The position numbers and the translations under genes were made by a program. DNA of 64,000 bases. Origin: Parvularcula bermudensis HTCC2503 (lineage in GTDB: Bacteria > Pseudomonadota > Alphaproteobacteria > Caulobacterales > Parvularculaceae). Where the stretch lies: positions 1,178,001 to 1,242,000 of the forward strand of contig NC_014414.1 of NCBI RefSeq assembly GCF_000152825.2, in the 5' to 3' direction. Every line of letters starts with the position of its first letter. Within the stretch, counting starts at the first letter, position 1. Below the pieces are notes generated by a model. The model had not been told where the DNA came from, did no database searches, and worked only from the letters and a program-made list of their open reading frames with translations. This document shows, in pieces, positions 33,482-42,012 of this stretch.

Positions 33482-35092
33482 TTATTTCGTACCGGACCGT
33501 CGGGAGCCGATCCAGTCGGCGGGCTTCACCGCCCCGATCACGATCGCTATCCCGCCATAGGCGAGCATGGCCGTTGCCACCAGCAGCGCCAGATAGAGCC
33601 ATAATTGCCCAAAGAGGAGAGCGACGAGATCGGCGCGTACCGCCTCGGCGGCGAGCAGGGTCGCCGCCAGCGCGCCAACCGCCACAAGGATTTTGATGAG
33701 TGTGGAGACAAAATGCTTATTCGGCTTGAGATAGCCGCGATGCCGAAGGCGGCTCGCCAAAAGGCTCACCTCGGTCCAGGAGGCGCAGATCGTCCCCAAG
33801 GGCACGGATAAAAAGCCAATCACAGGGAACAGGGAAATCGACAGCGCCGCATTGATGGCAATTGCCACCAGCGCAAATGTCATGGGCGTCCGCGTGTCTT
33901 CCCGGGCGAAGAAAGCGGCGGCGAAAATCTTCTGAAGGACAAAGGCGGGAAGGCCCCAGCCGAAGATCATCAGGGCGACACCCGTCCGGTCGACATCTGT
34001 ATCGCCAAAGGCCGATCCGCCGGCCCCGATCGCCCGCGTAGCGAGGCCCGCAAGGTCTTGAAAAAGAGCGGCACAGATCAAGTCCGGAATGACGATCAGG
34101 GCCGCGGCGGCGGGGAGAGAGAGGAAGAGCGCAATCTCCATCCCCCTATTCAAGGACCGCATGGCCCCTTTCTGGTCGTCCGCTTTGACGGCTCGACTGA
34201 TCGTCGGCATCAGGACGATCCCCAAGGCAATGCCAATCATCGATAGCGGTAATTGATAGAGTTGATCGGCAAAGGCGAGCCAGGAGTTCGCCCCATCTTG
34301 GCGAGAGGCGACATTGGTCCCCACAATGCCGTTGATTTGCAGGGCCCCCGCCCCAATAAAGCCTGGCGCCCCAAGGACCACCAGGCGGCGAACATGCTTG
34401 TTAAACCGCGGCAACCGCAAGCGCAAAAGTAAGGATGACCGTTGGGCGGCAAAGATGAGGGCGGCTAATTGCAATAGGCCGCCAACCAGAACGGCCCAGG
34501 CGGCGGCTTGCCCCGTGACCGCCACGGGTTGATCCGCGTAAAGAAGGATGCCGCCGATCAGGGCAAGGTTGAGGAGGAGAGGGGCCGCCGCGGCCGCGGC
34601 AAATCGCTGTAAGGCGTTGAGCATTCCGGCATAGATGCCGACGAGCGACATACACGCCAGGTAAGGGAACATGATCCGGGTATAAAGAACCGTGAGGTTC
34701 AGTCGTTCTGGGTCGTCGAGGAAGCCAGTGGCGATCACGCCCACGAAGATTGGGGTAAAGATCATCACCGCCGCCGTCAGGCCGGTGAGGATGATGATCT
34801 GCCACGCCAGGATGTCCTCCGCGAAACGCCGAGCTGCCTCGTGCCCTTCTTTCACTTCCTTGCCTTGGAACAGGGGCACGAAGGCGGCGTGGAACGCCCC
34901 CTCGGCCAGCAGACGGCGAAACATATTGGGCAAGCGGAACGCAACCCAGAAGGCATCAGCCACGGGATTCCCCGCGCCGATCACCGCCGCTAACAGCATT
35001 TGTCGCGCAAAGCCGAGGACCCGGCTGGCCATTGTGAGCCCCGAGACCGTTGCCAGTGATTTCAGAATGCTACGCGCCACAGGCCCTCTCAT
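33482..35092 (-). CDS. murJ: Lipid II flippase MurJ
   Basis: 536 residues with about fourteen hydrophobic segments. The family-specific opening SLATVSGLTMASRVLGFARQ and FRLPNMFRRLLAEGAFHAAF, with the essential Arg-rich loop, identify MurJ/MviN. It turns lipid II to the outer face of the inner membrane for peptidoglycan synthesis. It is divergent from the O-antigen ligase-like gene. Confidence 0.93.
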   Translation of the reverse strand: MRGPVARSILKSLATVSGLTMASRVLGFARQMLLAAVIGAGNPVADAFWVAFRLPNMFRRLLAEGAFHAAFVPLFQGKEVKEGHEAARRFAEDILAWQIIILTGLTAAVMIFTPIFVGVIATGFLDDPERLNLTVLYTRIMFPYLACMSLVGIYAGMLNALQRFAAAAAAPLLLNLALIGGILLYADQPVAVTGQAAAWAVLVGGLLQLAALIFAAQRSSLLLRLRLPRFNKHVRRLVVLGAPGFIGAGALQINGIVGTNVASRQDGANSWLAFADQLYQLPLSMIGIALGIVLMPTISRAVKADDQKGAMRSLNRGMEIALFLSLPAAAALIVIPDLICAALFQDLAGLATRAIGAGGSAFGDTDVDRTGVALMIFGWGLPAFVLQKIFAAAFFAREDTRTPMTFALVAIAINAALSISLFPVIGFLSVPLGTICASWTEVSLLASRLRHRGYLKPNKHFVSTLIKILVAVGALAATLLAAEAVRADLVALLFGQLWLYLALLVATAMLAYGGIAIVIGAVKPADWIGSRRSGTK

Positions 35093-35163
35093 TGGACGGA
35101 TAACGGTCGCTCTAGCCTGTTTGCGGCGAAAGAGGAGTCGTCTTCAGCGCCGGACGCCGCTTG

Positions 35164-36468
35164 ATGTTCACCAAGACGAAGGGCGGTTTGGGTAGGACAG
35201 CGGGTATGCTCCCCATCCGCGCTTCTTTATCGGCTCTTTTCTTTCTCGTCTTGATCGGGGCGAGCCTGCTGGTGGGGGCTGACGCCGCTGTGCCAAAGCT
35301 CGCTTTATCATCGGGGCTCCTGCTGATTGGCGGGGTCATTGTGGGGCGGGGGCCGTTTCAGATGTCACCGCGCCTTTTGGCGTTCGGGGGGGCTGGCGGC
35401 CTCGCCATCGTCCTCAGCCAGGGGGGTGGGGGGCATTTGGTCGGCGCCTTGCCGGATCTTTTCGCGCTCTGCGCCGCGGCGGCCCTCGTCTTGGGATTTG
35501 CCAGTCTTGGGGCCGAGACGCGTCGGCTCAGAAACCAGGCTCTTAATGGGATCGGGTGGTCGCTCCTCCTCGTGATCCTGATTGGAGTCTTTGGGTATTT
35601 GATCGATCCGGGGCGCGTCTTAGGTGCGGAGAAGAGCTTTCATCTGTCCCGCCTGACCGGCACCTATTTGTCCGCTAACAGTGCGGCCACTCTTTATGGG
35701 ATGGCGGCCTGTCTCGCGGTCGCGGGGCTTGGCCGCGCGCTATCCAGCGACCAGCCCTGGCCCGAACGGATGGCGCGCGCCGGGCCTCTCCCCTATCTGC
35801 TGCTGCTTGCGGCGGTGTCAGCCTTGATGATGACCGGCTCGCGGGCAGGCATTGTGGCGAGCACGGTTGGGGTCGTGGCGACGCTGGTGGGATTGCGCCG
35901 TCGGTTTCCCTGGCGTGCCACTTCGGGCGTGATGCTGGGCGCGCTTCTCTTTGGCTCTCTCATCGCCGCCCTGTTGGGCGGTGACAGCGCCCCGGACCGG
36001 GTCGTCGGCCTTGGTGCCACCGATTCCGGCCGCGGCCTCCTGTGGTCGGCCTGCCTTCAGGCCATCAGGGAGGCCCCGCTTTTCGGCCATGGCATGGGCG
36101 CCTTCCAAACCGCATTGTCGCCACATATCACCCTGGAAACAGCTCCCTTGTTGAGCCAACAGGGCGCGGCCCACCAATGGCTTCTTCAATGGCTCGTTCA
36201 AGCGGGTATCGTGGGGACCTTGGGCGGCGTTGCCGTTCTCCTCACCGGGATCGTGGCGGGCCTTGCGGGTCTGCGGGATCAACCGGCCCCCACGGCGAGT
36301 GCCGCTGCGCTCGGGGCCAGTACTGTGCTGCTCCTGCATGGGCTTGTGGATTACGGCGCGGAGATCCCGGCCAATCTCTGGTGGTGGGCCGCGATTCTCG
36401 GCCTTGGGGCCGGGGCGGCTCGCAGGCCGGCGACCCCAAAAGCGCCGCTGGGAGACAGCGGCGCCTGA
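35164..36468 (+). CDS. O-antigen ligase/polymerase-like membrane protein (Wzy_C family)
   Basis: 434 residues with ten or more hydrophobic segments. The Wzy_C signature lies in MMTGSRAGIVASTVGVVATL and ATDSGRGLLWSACLQAIREA, followed by LFGHGMGAF and AHQWLLQWLVQAGIVG. Such proteins join or polymerise surface glycans on the periplasmic face. The codon before the ATG is TTG (35161). ATG 35206 is a later alternative start. No partner is adjacent. Confidence 0.8.
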   Translation: MFTKTKGGLGRTAGMLPIRASLSALFFLVLIGASLLVGADAAVPKLALSSGLLLIGGVIVGRGPFQMSPRLLAFGGAGGLAIVLSQGGGGHLVGALPDLFALCAAAALVLGFASLGAETRRLRNQALNGIGWSLLLVILIGVFGYLIDPGRVLGAEKSFHLSRLTGTYLSANSAATLYGMAACLAVAGLGRALSSDQPWPERMARAGPLPYLLLLAAVSALMMTGSRAGIVASTVGVVATLVGLRRRFPWRATSGVMLGALLFGSLIAALLGGDSAPDRVVGLGATDSGRGLLWSACLQAIREAPLFGHGMGAFQTALSPHITLETAPLLSQQGAAHQWLLQWLVQAGIVGTLGGVAVLLTGIVAGLAGLRDQPAPTASAAALGASTVLLLHGLVDYGAEIPANLWWWAAILGLGAGAARRPATPKAPLGDSGA

Positions 36469-36508
36469 GGAGGGGGCTCCGGATAGCGGGGCGGCGGCAC
36501 AGGCGATG

Positions 36509-37039
36509 TCAGCTTAAGGCCGCTTCACCGTCGAGGGTTGCAGCGGCGGCATGCACGACGGACGCAATCCGCACGGCGGTTTGCACTTGTTCGGTCGTGA
36601 TCCCGCTTTTGCGGACAACGGCATCGTGGCTGTCGATGCACATGCCGCACCCATTGATGGCGGAGACGGCAAGGCACCAGAGCTCGAAATCGATCTTGTC
36701 GACACCGGGTTTGCCGATGACCGTCATCCGCAGATTGGCGGGCATGGTGCTGTAGGTCTTTTCGGAAACGAGGTGCACGAAGCGATAATAGACATTGTTC
36801 ATGCCCATGATCGTCGCCGCCGCCTTCGCGGCGGTCATCGCTTCTTCACTCAATTTCCCTTCCGCTTCGGCGACAATCGCTTTGATCGTGCCTTCGTGAC
36901 GGGAGGCGAGGGCCGAGGCGACGAAGGTTCCCCATTTTTGCTGGTCGTTTAACGGCCCATCAGCGGCGAGAGAGCCGAGATTGAGACGAATGTCCTTGGC
37001 GTAATCGGGTAACTGGTCGCGAAGAGCTTCAATCGACAT
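36509..37039 (-). CDS. ahpD: Alkyl hydroperoxide reductase AhpD
   Basis: 176 residues. The CxxC active site with nearby His is [11 protein letters not shown] (Cys131, Cys134, His138), diagnostic of AhpD-like carboxymuconolactone decarboxylase-fold reductases. It recycles AhpC by passing electrons from lipoyl proteins. It lies downstream of ahpC on the same strand, separated by a 174-base gap with a hairpin. Confidence 0.93.
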   Translation of the reverse strand: MSIEALRDQLPDYAKDIRLNLGSLAADGPLNDQQKWGTFVASALASRHEGTIKAIVAEAEGKLSEEAMTAAKAAATIMGMNNVYYRFVHLVSEKTYSTMPANLRMTVIGKPGVDKIDFELWCLAVSAINGCGMCIDSHDAVVRKSGITTEQVQTAVRIASVVHAAAATLDGEAALS

Positions 37040-37105
37040 GACAAACTCCTATCGTAAAGCCGCCAAAAGGGGGCGATGGGGTCGGATAATGATGGAGGGG
37101 AGGAA

Positions 37106-37160
37106 GGAGAAGCGCCGCCGACCTCTAAGGGCAGGGGAGTGAGGCCAGCGGTGCTTCTCC
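37106..37160 (-). repeat. Intercistronic inverted repeat between ahpC and ahpD
   Basis: GGAGAAGCGCCGC (37106-37118) pairs with GCGGTGCTTCTCC (37148-37160) with one G-T mismatch. There is no T run, so it may stabilise the ahpC message or reduce ahpD expression rather than terminate fully. Confidence 0.55.
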
Positions 37161-37213
37161 GATGACAGGGGCCAAGTCGGGTAGGGAGGTTGGCGCCCCG
37201 CACTACAGATTTT

Positions 37214-37759
37214 TTAGAGCGTGTCGCCGCCGAGTGGGCGGTTGCAGGGACAGAGCTCGTCGGTCTGTAGAGCATCCAGAACACGCAATGTGTCCTGAGG
37301 GTTCCGCCCGACACTTAGATTGTTCACATAAACGTGCTGGATAACGTTATGTGGGTCGACGATGAATGTCGCACGCAGGGCGACGCCCTCGTCGGACCGA
37401 ATGCCAAGACCGTCGACAAGATGGCCCAGCGTATCGGCGAATTGCCAGGCGGGGTGCTTGTCGAGATCAGGGTGATCACGGCGCCATGCGAGTTTGCAGA
37501 ATTCGTTATCGGTGGAGCCGCCGAGCACCACGGCGTCGCGATCTTCGAATTCTTTCGCCAGACGACCGAATTCGGCGATCTCGGTCGGGCACACGAAGGT
37601 AAAGTCTTTCGGATAGAAATAGATGACTTTCCATTTCCCCGAGAAGCTATCTTGCGTGAGGTCTTCGAAGGCGCTCTCGCCGCCTTCTTCGATATTGTTG
37701 AAGCCTGGCTTGACGCCGACGACTTTGAACTCAGGAAGCTTATCGCCAATTCCGAGCAT
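37214..37759 (-). CDS. ahpC: Peroxiredoxin AhpC
   Basis: 181 residues. Peroxidatic Cys57 is in FTFVCPTE, and a C-terminal Cys pair (170 and 172, ELCPCNRPLGG) provides the resolving Cys. The length and ELCPCNRP tail fit the AhpE/AhpC1 group paired with AhpD. It reduces H2O2 and organic peroxides. It is divergent from oxyR at 37890, so peroxide-induced by OxyR. GGAG precedes the start. Confidence 0.93.
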   Translation of the reverse strand: MLGIGDKLPEFKVVGVKPGFNNIEEGGESAFEDLTQDSFSGKWKVIYFYPKDFTFVCPTEIAEFGRLAKEFEDRDAVVLGGSTDNEFCKLAWRRDHPDLDKHPAWQFADTLGHLVDGLGIRSDEGVALRATFIVDPHNVIQHVYVNNLSVGRNPQDTLRVLDALQTDELCPCNRPLGGDTL

Positions 37760-37833
37760 AAAAAATCTCCGTAGCAGCTTTTTCGTGCAGGGCGATGACT
37801 GCCATCGCCTGCACCATTAAATATGGGCTCTGG

Positions 37834-37849
37834 AATTTGCTAGCAAATT
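37834..37849. promoter_or_regulatory. 16-bp perfect palindrome in the ahpC/oxyR promoter region
   Basis: AATTTGCTAGCAAATT is perfectly symmetric and lies between the divergent ahpC and oxyR starts. It is a candidate OxyR or other regulator site. Confidence 0.5.
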
Positions 37850-37868
37850 GATTATGCGGTGAACATCA

Positions 37869-37883
37869 ATCGAGTGGATCGAT
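37869..37883. promoter_or_regulatory. Inverted repeat just upstream of oxyR
   Basis: ATCGA-N5-TCGAT with T-N11-A style symmetry ends six bases before the oxyR ATG. LysR-family regulators often bind such a site to repress themselves. Confidence 0.45.
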
Positions 37884-37889
37884 AAGGCT

Positions 37890-38798
37890 ATGTTACCAAC
37901 GCTGAGGCAACTGCAATTCTTTCAGAGCCTGGTGCGCAACCGGTCTTTCGGTCGTGCAGCGGTGGATTGCGCCGTGTCCCAATCCACGCTTTCCGCCGGG
38001 ATCAAGGAGCTTGAGACGATCCTCGGTGCTCAATTGGTCGACCGGTCGTCACGGCAATTCCAGCTCACCCCCCTGGGGGAGACCGTTGCCGATCGCGGGG
38101 AGGAGATCCTGAATCTCGCCCAAGACCTGATGCGGGTCGCCGAGGCACGACCGCTCTTGTCGGGGGATTTGCGGCTCGGCTTGATCCCGACGATCGGTCC
38201 CTATCTGCTGACCGATATGCTGCCGCCCTTAAAGCGGGACTATCCGGCACTGCGGCTCTTTCTGCGTGAGGATCTGACGGAAGGTCTGCTCTCCTCGCTG
38301 AAGGCGGGGGACATCGATATTGCGGTCCTCGCCATGCCCGTGGAGGTGGAGGGGTTCGATACGCTGATCTTTGCCGAAGACCCCTTTTTGTTCGCCTGTG
38401 CCCAGGATCACCCGCTTGCCGGGCGAAAGACCCTCAGTCCGCAAGAGTTGAGTGATCAGCGGCTTCTCCTGCTTGAGGACGGGCATTGTCTAAGGGACCA
38501 TGCCCTCGATGCCTGCGAACTGCGCTCGCGGGACACCGTCGATACCTTTGGGGCAACGAGCCTGTTCACGCTGACCCAGATGGTTGCAGGCGGTCTTGGC
38601 ACGACGCTTCTGCCGAAGATTGCCGTCGATCACGGCCTCGCCGCCTTCAGTGGCCTTGCCGCCGTTCCGATTGTCGAGGCGGCCGGGACGGTTCCCTCAC
38701 GGGATCTCGGCTTAGCCTGGCGCCGGAACTCAGGCCGCGAGGCCGATGCGCGGGCATTGGCCGATATGATGGCCGAGCTCTTGCCCATGCGCGGCTAA
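37890..38798 (+). CDS. oxyR: Hydrogen peroxide-inducible regulator OxyR
   Basis: 302 residues, LysR layout: HTH RQLQFFQSLVRNRSFGRAAV, then CAVSQSTLSAGIKELE. The redox pair Cys200 and Cys209 sits in LLEDGHCLRDHALDACEL, matching the positions of Cys199 and Cys208 in the E. coli protein, which decides for OxyR over other LysR types. Divergent from ahpC-ahpD, its expected targets. Its stop overlaps the convergent permease gene by four bases. Confidence 0.93.
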   Translation: MLPTLRQLQFFQSLVRNRSFGRAAVDCAVSQSTLSAGIKELETILGAQLVDRSSRQFQLTPLGETVADRGEEILNLAQDLMRVAEARPLLSGDLRLGLIPTIGPYLLTDMLPPLKRDYPALRLFLREDLTEGLLSSLKAGDIDIAVLAMPVEVEGFDTLIFAEDPFLFACAQDHPLAGRKTLSPQELSDQRLLLLEDGHCLRDHALDACELRSRDTVDTFGATSLFTLTQMVAGGLGTTLLPKIAVDHGLAAFSGLAAVPIVEAAGTVPSRDLGLAWRRNSGREADARALADMMAELLPMRG

Positions 38799-39982
38799 CG
38801 ATCGGTGCGGATCGGCGCCACCTCGCCATTGTCGGAGAGGAGGATCGCCAGCGGCCGGGTTGCCTGGAACTGGCTTGAGACGATCAGGGCGACGACCGTC
38901 AGGGGGACGGAGAGGAGCATGCCCACAAGCCCCCAGATCGATCCCCAAACCGCGAGGGAGATCAAAATGACCAGGGGCGAGAGGTTGAGATTGCGGCCCA
39001 TGACCCGCGGCTCGACAAAGCTACTGATCATCTGCTCCGTCCCGGTCAGCATGATAAGGGTCAAGACGGCCTTGCTGAGGGACCCGTCCGGCTGGATCAG
39101 CGCCAGAAGCGTCGGTGCCATCACGGCGATCACCGCCCCGATAATCGGAATGAACCCGAAGACGAAGATCAAGAGGGCCCAGAACCCGGCGAAATCAATG
39201 CCGATGATACTCATGATCACGAAAGAGATGGTGGCGACGGAGAGATTGATGACCGATTTCGTCGCGATATAGGTGCGCACCAACCGGCTGATATCGCTAA
39301 TCACGGCATCCAGTTCGTGCCGACGGGAGGGCGCCCCCGCCAGGGCCGTCAATTTGCGCGAAAACCGCCCTCGCTCGACCAGCAAAAAAGCGGTGTACAG
39401 AAAAACCGTGACAATCGAGCCTAAAAGATTGCTGGCGGTGCCGGTGGCGGTCCGCACGATGGACTGCGCCGCCCGAAAGGCACTTCGCCGCAGCGTGTCG
39501 CCGGTGGTTCCCGGTGTGGGGTCCGAAACGCTCGAGGGGACGATGCCGTTGCGGAACCCATCGATGATCTCTTCAATCATCCCCACGGCATCGCTGGGCA
39601 GATAGGGGACCTTTCCGGCCCAGGTCACAAAGTTGGTTAAAATCACTGTGAGCCGCGTTTGATATTCCGGGGCTTTGGAAATCACCGCTTGGACATTCTC
39701 ACGAATGATCAGGGCCATGATCAAGAGGATGATGGCAATGACGGCGAAGGCGAGGATGAAAGACGCTGTGTCGGGAAGCAGCCGGCCGATCGCCGGCAGC
39801 CTCTCGATGAAATTCTTTGTCGAGACGATCAAGAACGACAGGAGGATCGCCATGATAAAGGGCAGGATGACCCCCTTCGCCACCCAAAAGATGAAAAAGA
39901 TGATGACCCCAACCCCCAGGCCATAAAACGCCGTGGCCATCTCGTTCACGGGCGGCGTGCCGGGGGGGCGATGGTCTGTCAT
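38795..39982 (-). CDS. AI-2E family transporter (PerM-like)
   Basis: 395 residues from ATG 39982, preceded by AGAAGGAA. Seven to eight hydrophobic segments, with the family features YGLGVGVIIFFIFWVAKGVI and a C-terminal GFIPIIGAVIAVMAPTLLAL, then SSFVEPRVMGRNLNLSPLVI. Members export autoinducer or act as ion antiporters; the substrate is not known here. The last residues are Asp/Arg rich and cytoplasmic. Confidence 0.88.
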   Translation of the reverse strand: MTDHRPPGTPPVNEMATAFYGLGVGVIIFFIFWVAKGVILPFIMAILLSFLIVSTKNFIERLPAIGRLLPDTASFILAFAVIAIILLIMALIIRENVQAVISKAPEYQTRLTVILTNFVTWAGKVPYLPSDAVGMIEEIIDGFRNGIVPSSVSDPTPGTTGDTLRRSAFRAAQSIVRTATGTASNLLGSIVTVFLYTAFLLVERGRFSRKLTALAGAPSRRHELDAVISDISRLVRTYIATKSVINLSVATISFVIMSIIGIDFAGFWALLIFVFGFIPIIGAVIAVMAPTLLALIQPDGSLSKAVLTLIMLTGTEQMISSFVEPRVMGRNLNLSPLVILISLAVWGSIWGLVGMLLSVPLTVVALIVSSQFQATRPLAILLSDNGEVAPIRTDR

Positions 39983-40252
39983 GGCAATTCCTTCTGAAAA
40001 GCGGCGAGCCCTCGCTGTCGATAGGCGTCCCCTAGGCGCCTGCCAAGGAGAAGGGGCCAAGGAGAAGGGGACAAGGCGCAGGGAAGAGGCCGGGCGCGCC
40101 AGCCGCCGCGTCTACGCTGGGGAGATGGGCTGGGGATATGGGATGACATCGCCCAAGCCGCTTCGCCGTCTCGGTGGGAAGGCCTTTGGGCGGCTCATTC
40201 CCAAGCAATCATTTGACAGACCGGTTGCCGAAATCTAAGCGACCTCTCCGCT

Positions 40253-40339
40253 GCCCAGATGGCGGAATTGGTAGACGCGCCAGCTTCAGGTGCTGGTGCC
40301 CGTACGGGCGTGGAGGTTCGAGTCCTCTTCTGGGCACCA
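40253..40339 (+). tRNA. tRNA-Leu (anticodon CAG)
   Basis: The acceptor strands GCCCAGA and TCTGGGC pair. The D-arm GGCGGAATTGGTAGACGC is typical of tRNA-Leu. The anticodon stem-loop CCAGC-TTCAGGT-GCTGG gives CAG. The long variable arm TGCCCGTACGGGCGT is that of a class II tRNA, and the T-arm contains GGTTCGAGTCC. CCA is encoded at 40337-40339. Confidence 0.97.
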
Positions 40340-40399
40340 TTTTCCTTGCGCTACCGCCTTCGGCTGCTTGAGCGCCGGTGCGGTTCGGTCAGTCCTCTC
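40326..40399 (+). repeat. Direct repeat copy 1: tRNA 3' end plus downstream sequence
   Basis: Starts TCTTCTGGGCACCAT inside the tRNA-Leu acceptor and continues through CCGCCTTCGGCTGCTTGAGC to the end of GTCCTCTC. It is repeated at 40498-40572 with only a few differences. Confidence 0.88.
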
Positions 40400-40714
40400 A
40401 CCTGCACCATTCTTGATCTCACGGCGCAGGGCGCCTCCGAGGGGGCGGCCTCCGGCCGGAACGCGGTCGCGTCCTTAGGCGCTTCGTTCAAGGTTAATCT
40501 TCTGGGCACCATTTCCTTGCGCACCCGCCTTCGGCTGCTTGAGCGCCGGTGCGGTTCGGGATCAGTCCCCTCGGCCGCATGATTCCTGGGCTTGCACCCC
40601 GAAGCGCCGTCGCTTGAGCCTGCATCCGCCTTGCCGCCCCCGTGAAGACTTTCGCTCCCCTATGCTTTCTGCCAAAGGATCGTCTTTTCGCGATTAGAAA
40701 GGCCGGTACTTCCC
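40340..40714. other. Intergenic region between tRNA-Leu and the aminotransferase gene
   Basis: 375 bases without a supported gene, dominated by the duplicated tRNA-3'-end segment. The 98 bases between the two copies are GC-rich and show no coding pattern. Confidence 0.6.
40498..40572 (+). repeat. Direct repeat copy 2 (tRNA-Leu 3' end duplicate)
   Basis: TCTTCTGGGCACCAT and about 60 following bases repeat the segment at 40326-40399, with one T fewer in the T run and two short substitutions. A tRNA 3' end copied downstream is the typical trace of site-specific integration. Confidence 0.88.
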
Positions 40715-41887
40715 GTGCGTAAACGCTCCCTCGACGATTTCCATCAAACCCGTCGCCTGCCCCCATACGTCTTCGCGCAAGTCGCTGAGATGGTGAAGGC
40801 AGCCCGCGCCGCCGGGCGGGATATCATCGATTTGTCGATGGGAAGCCCGGACATGCAGGCCGCGCCGCAAGTCATCGAGACCCTACGGGAACGCGTCTAT
40901 GACGAGGACGCCTCACGCTATTCGGACAGCCGGGGAATCCTGCCCCTGCGCCAGGCCTGCGCCGATTATTACGACCAACGGTTCGGCGTGGCCTTGAACC
41001 CAGACACCCAGGTCGTGGCGACCCTTGGCTCGAAGAACGCGTTTGCCAACCTTGCCTTTGCGATCACGGCGCCGGGCGATTTGATCTGTTGTCCGAACCC
41101 ATCCTACCCTATCCACATGTTCGGCTTCGTCATGGCGGGCGGTTCGGTCCGCCACTTGCCCGCCGAGCCGAGCGAGGAAGTCTTCCGGGCGGCAGAGCGC
41201 ACCATCCGCTTCAGCGTGCCAAAGCCCATCGCCCTCATCCTCAACTATCCGTCCAACCCCACCACCATCACGGCGGAGATTGGCTTTTACGAAGAGGCCG
41301 TCCGCTTTGCGAAAAAGCATGACCTCTTCCTCCTCTCCGACCTTGCCTATGCCGAGGTCTATGAGGGGACCCCCCCGCCGTCCCTGTTACAGGTCGAGGG
41401 GGCGATGGACATTTCGGTGGAGTTCACCTCAGCGTCGAAGAGTTTCAACATGGCGGGCTGGCGGATGGGCTTTGCCGTGGGAAATGAGGATTTGATCGCG
41501 GCATTGACCCGGGTGAAGTCCTATCTCGATTATGGCTCCTTCGGGCCGATCCAGCAGGCATGCACCGTGGCGCTGCAGGATTGGCAATCGATCACCGACG
41601 ATGTGCGGGCGCATTATCGGTCGCGCCGTCGGGCGCTGCACAAGGCGGCGGAAGAAGCCGGGTGGCATATCCCGCGATCGGAAACGACCATGTTCGCCTG
41701 GACTCCCTTGCCCAAGGGGGAGACCGATAGCCTCGCCTTTTGCCGCCGCATGGTCGCCGAGGCGGGCGTCGCGTTGAGCCCGGGGGTTGGCTTTGGCGAA
41801 GGGGGCGAGGGGCATGTGCGGATTGCCCTTGTCGCCGATGAAGCGCGGCTGGCCGAAGCGGCCCAACGGGTGGGCCGAGCCCTTTAA
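40715..41887 (+). CDS. Class I/II aminotransferase (AlaC-like)
   Basis: 390 residues from GTG 40715. The PLP-binding Lys is in TSASKSFNMAGWRMGF. NYPSNPTT (Asn), DLAYAEVYEG (Asp, Tyr) and the C-terminal Arg in GHVRIALV complete the active site. The wording is closest to the alanine-synthesising AlaC or LL-diaminopimelate aminotransferase-like group. It would move an amino group between an amino acid and a 2-oxoacid, and alanine/pyruvate is the best guess. No partner gene. Confidence 0.9.
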   Translation: MRKRSLDDFHQTRRLPPYVFAQVAEMVKAARAAGRDIIDLSMGSPDMQAAPQVIETLRERVYDEDASRYSDSRGILPLRQACADYYDQRFGVALNPDTQVVATLGSKNAFANLAFAITAPGDLICCPNPSYPIHMFGFVMAGGSVRHLPAEPSEEVFRAAERTIRFSVPKPIALILNYPSNPTTITAEIGFYEEAVRFAKKHDLFLLSDLAYAEVYEGTPPPSLLQVEGAMDISVEFTSASKSFNMAGWRMGFAVGNEDLIAALTRVKSYLDYGSFGPIQQACTVALQDWQSITDDVRAHYRSRRRALHKAAEEAGWHIPRSETTMFAWTPLPKGETDSLAFCRRMVAEAGVALSPGVGFGEGGEGHVRIALVADEARLAEAAQRVGRAL

Positions 41888-42012
41888 GTAAGGCAAGGGG
41901 GCCTCCCCTGAGCAGACCGTCTCTCGCTTTTGCCCGGCTGATCTTTGCGGTTCTTCGCAGGGGCTGCTACCGCAGTGAAAAGGCGGTTTGAGCTGCTTTC
42001 GGGGAGGTCTCT

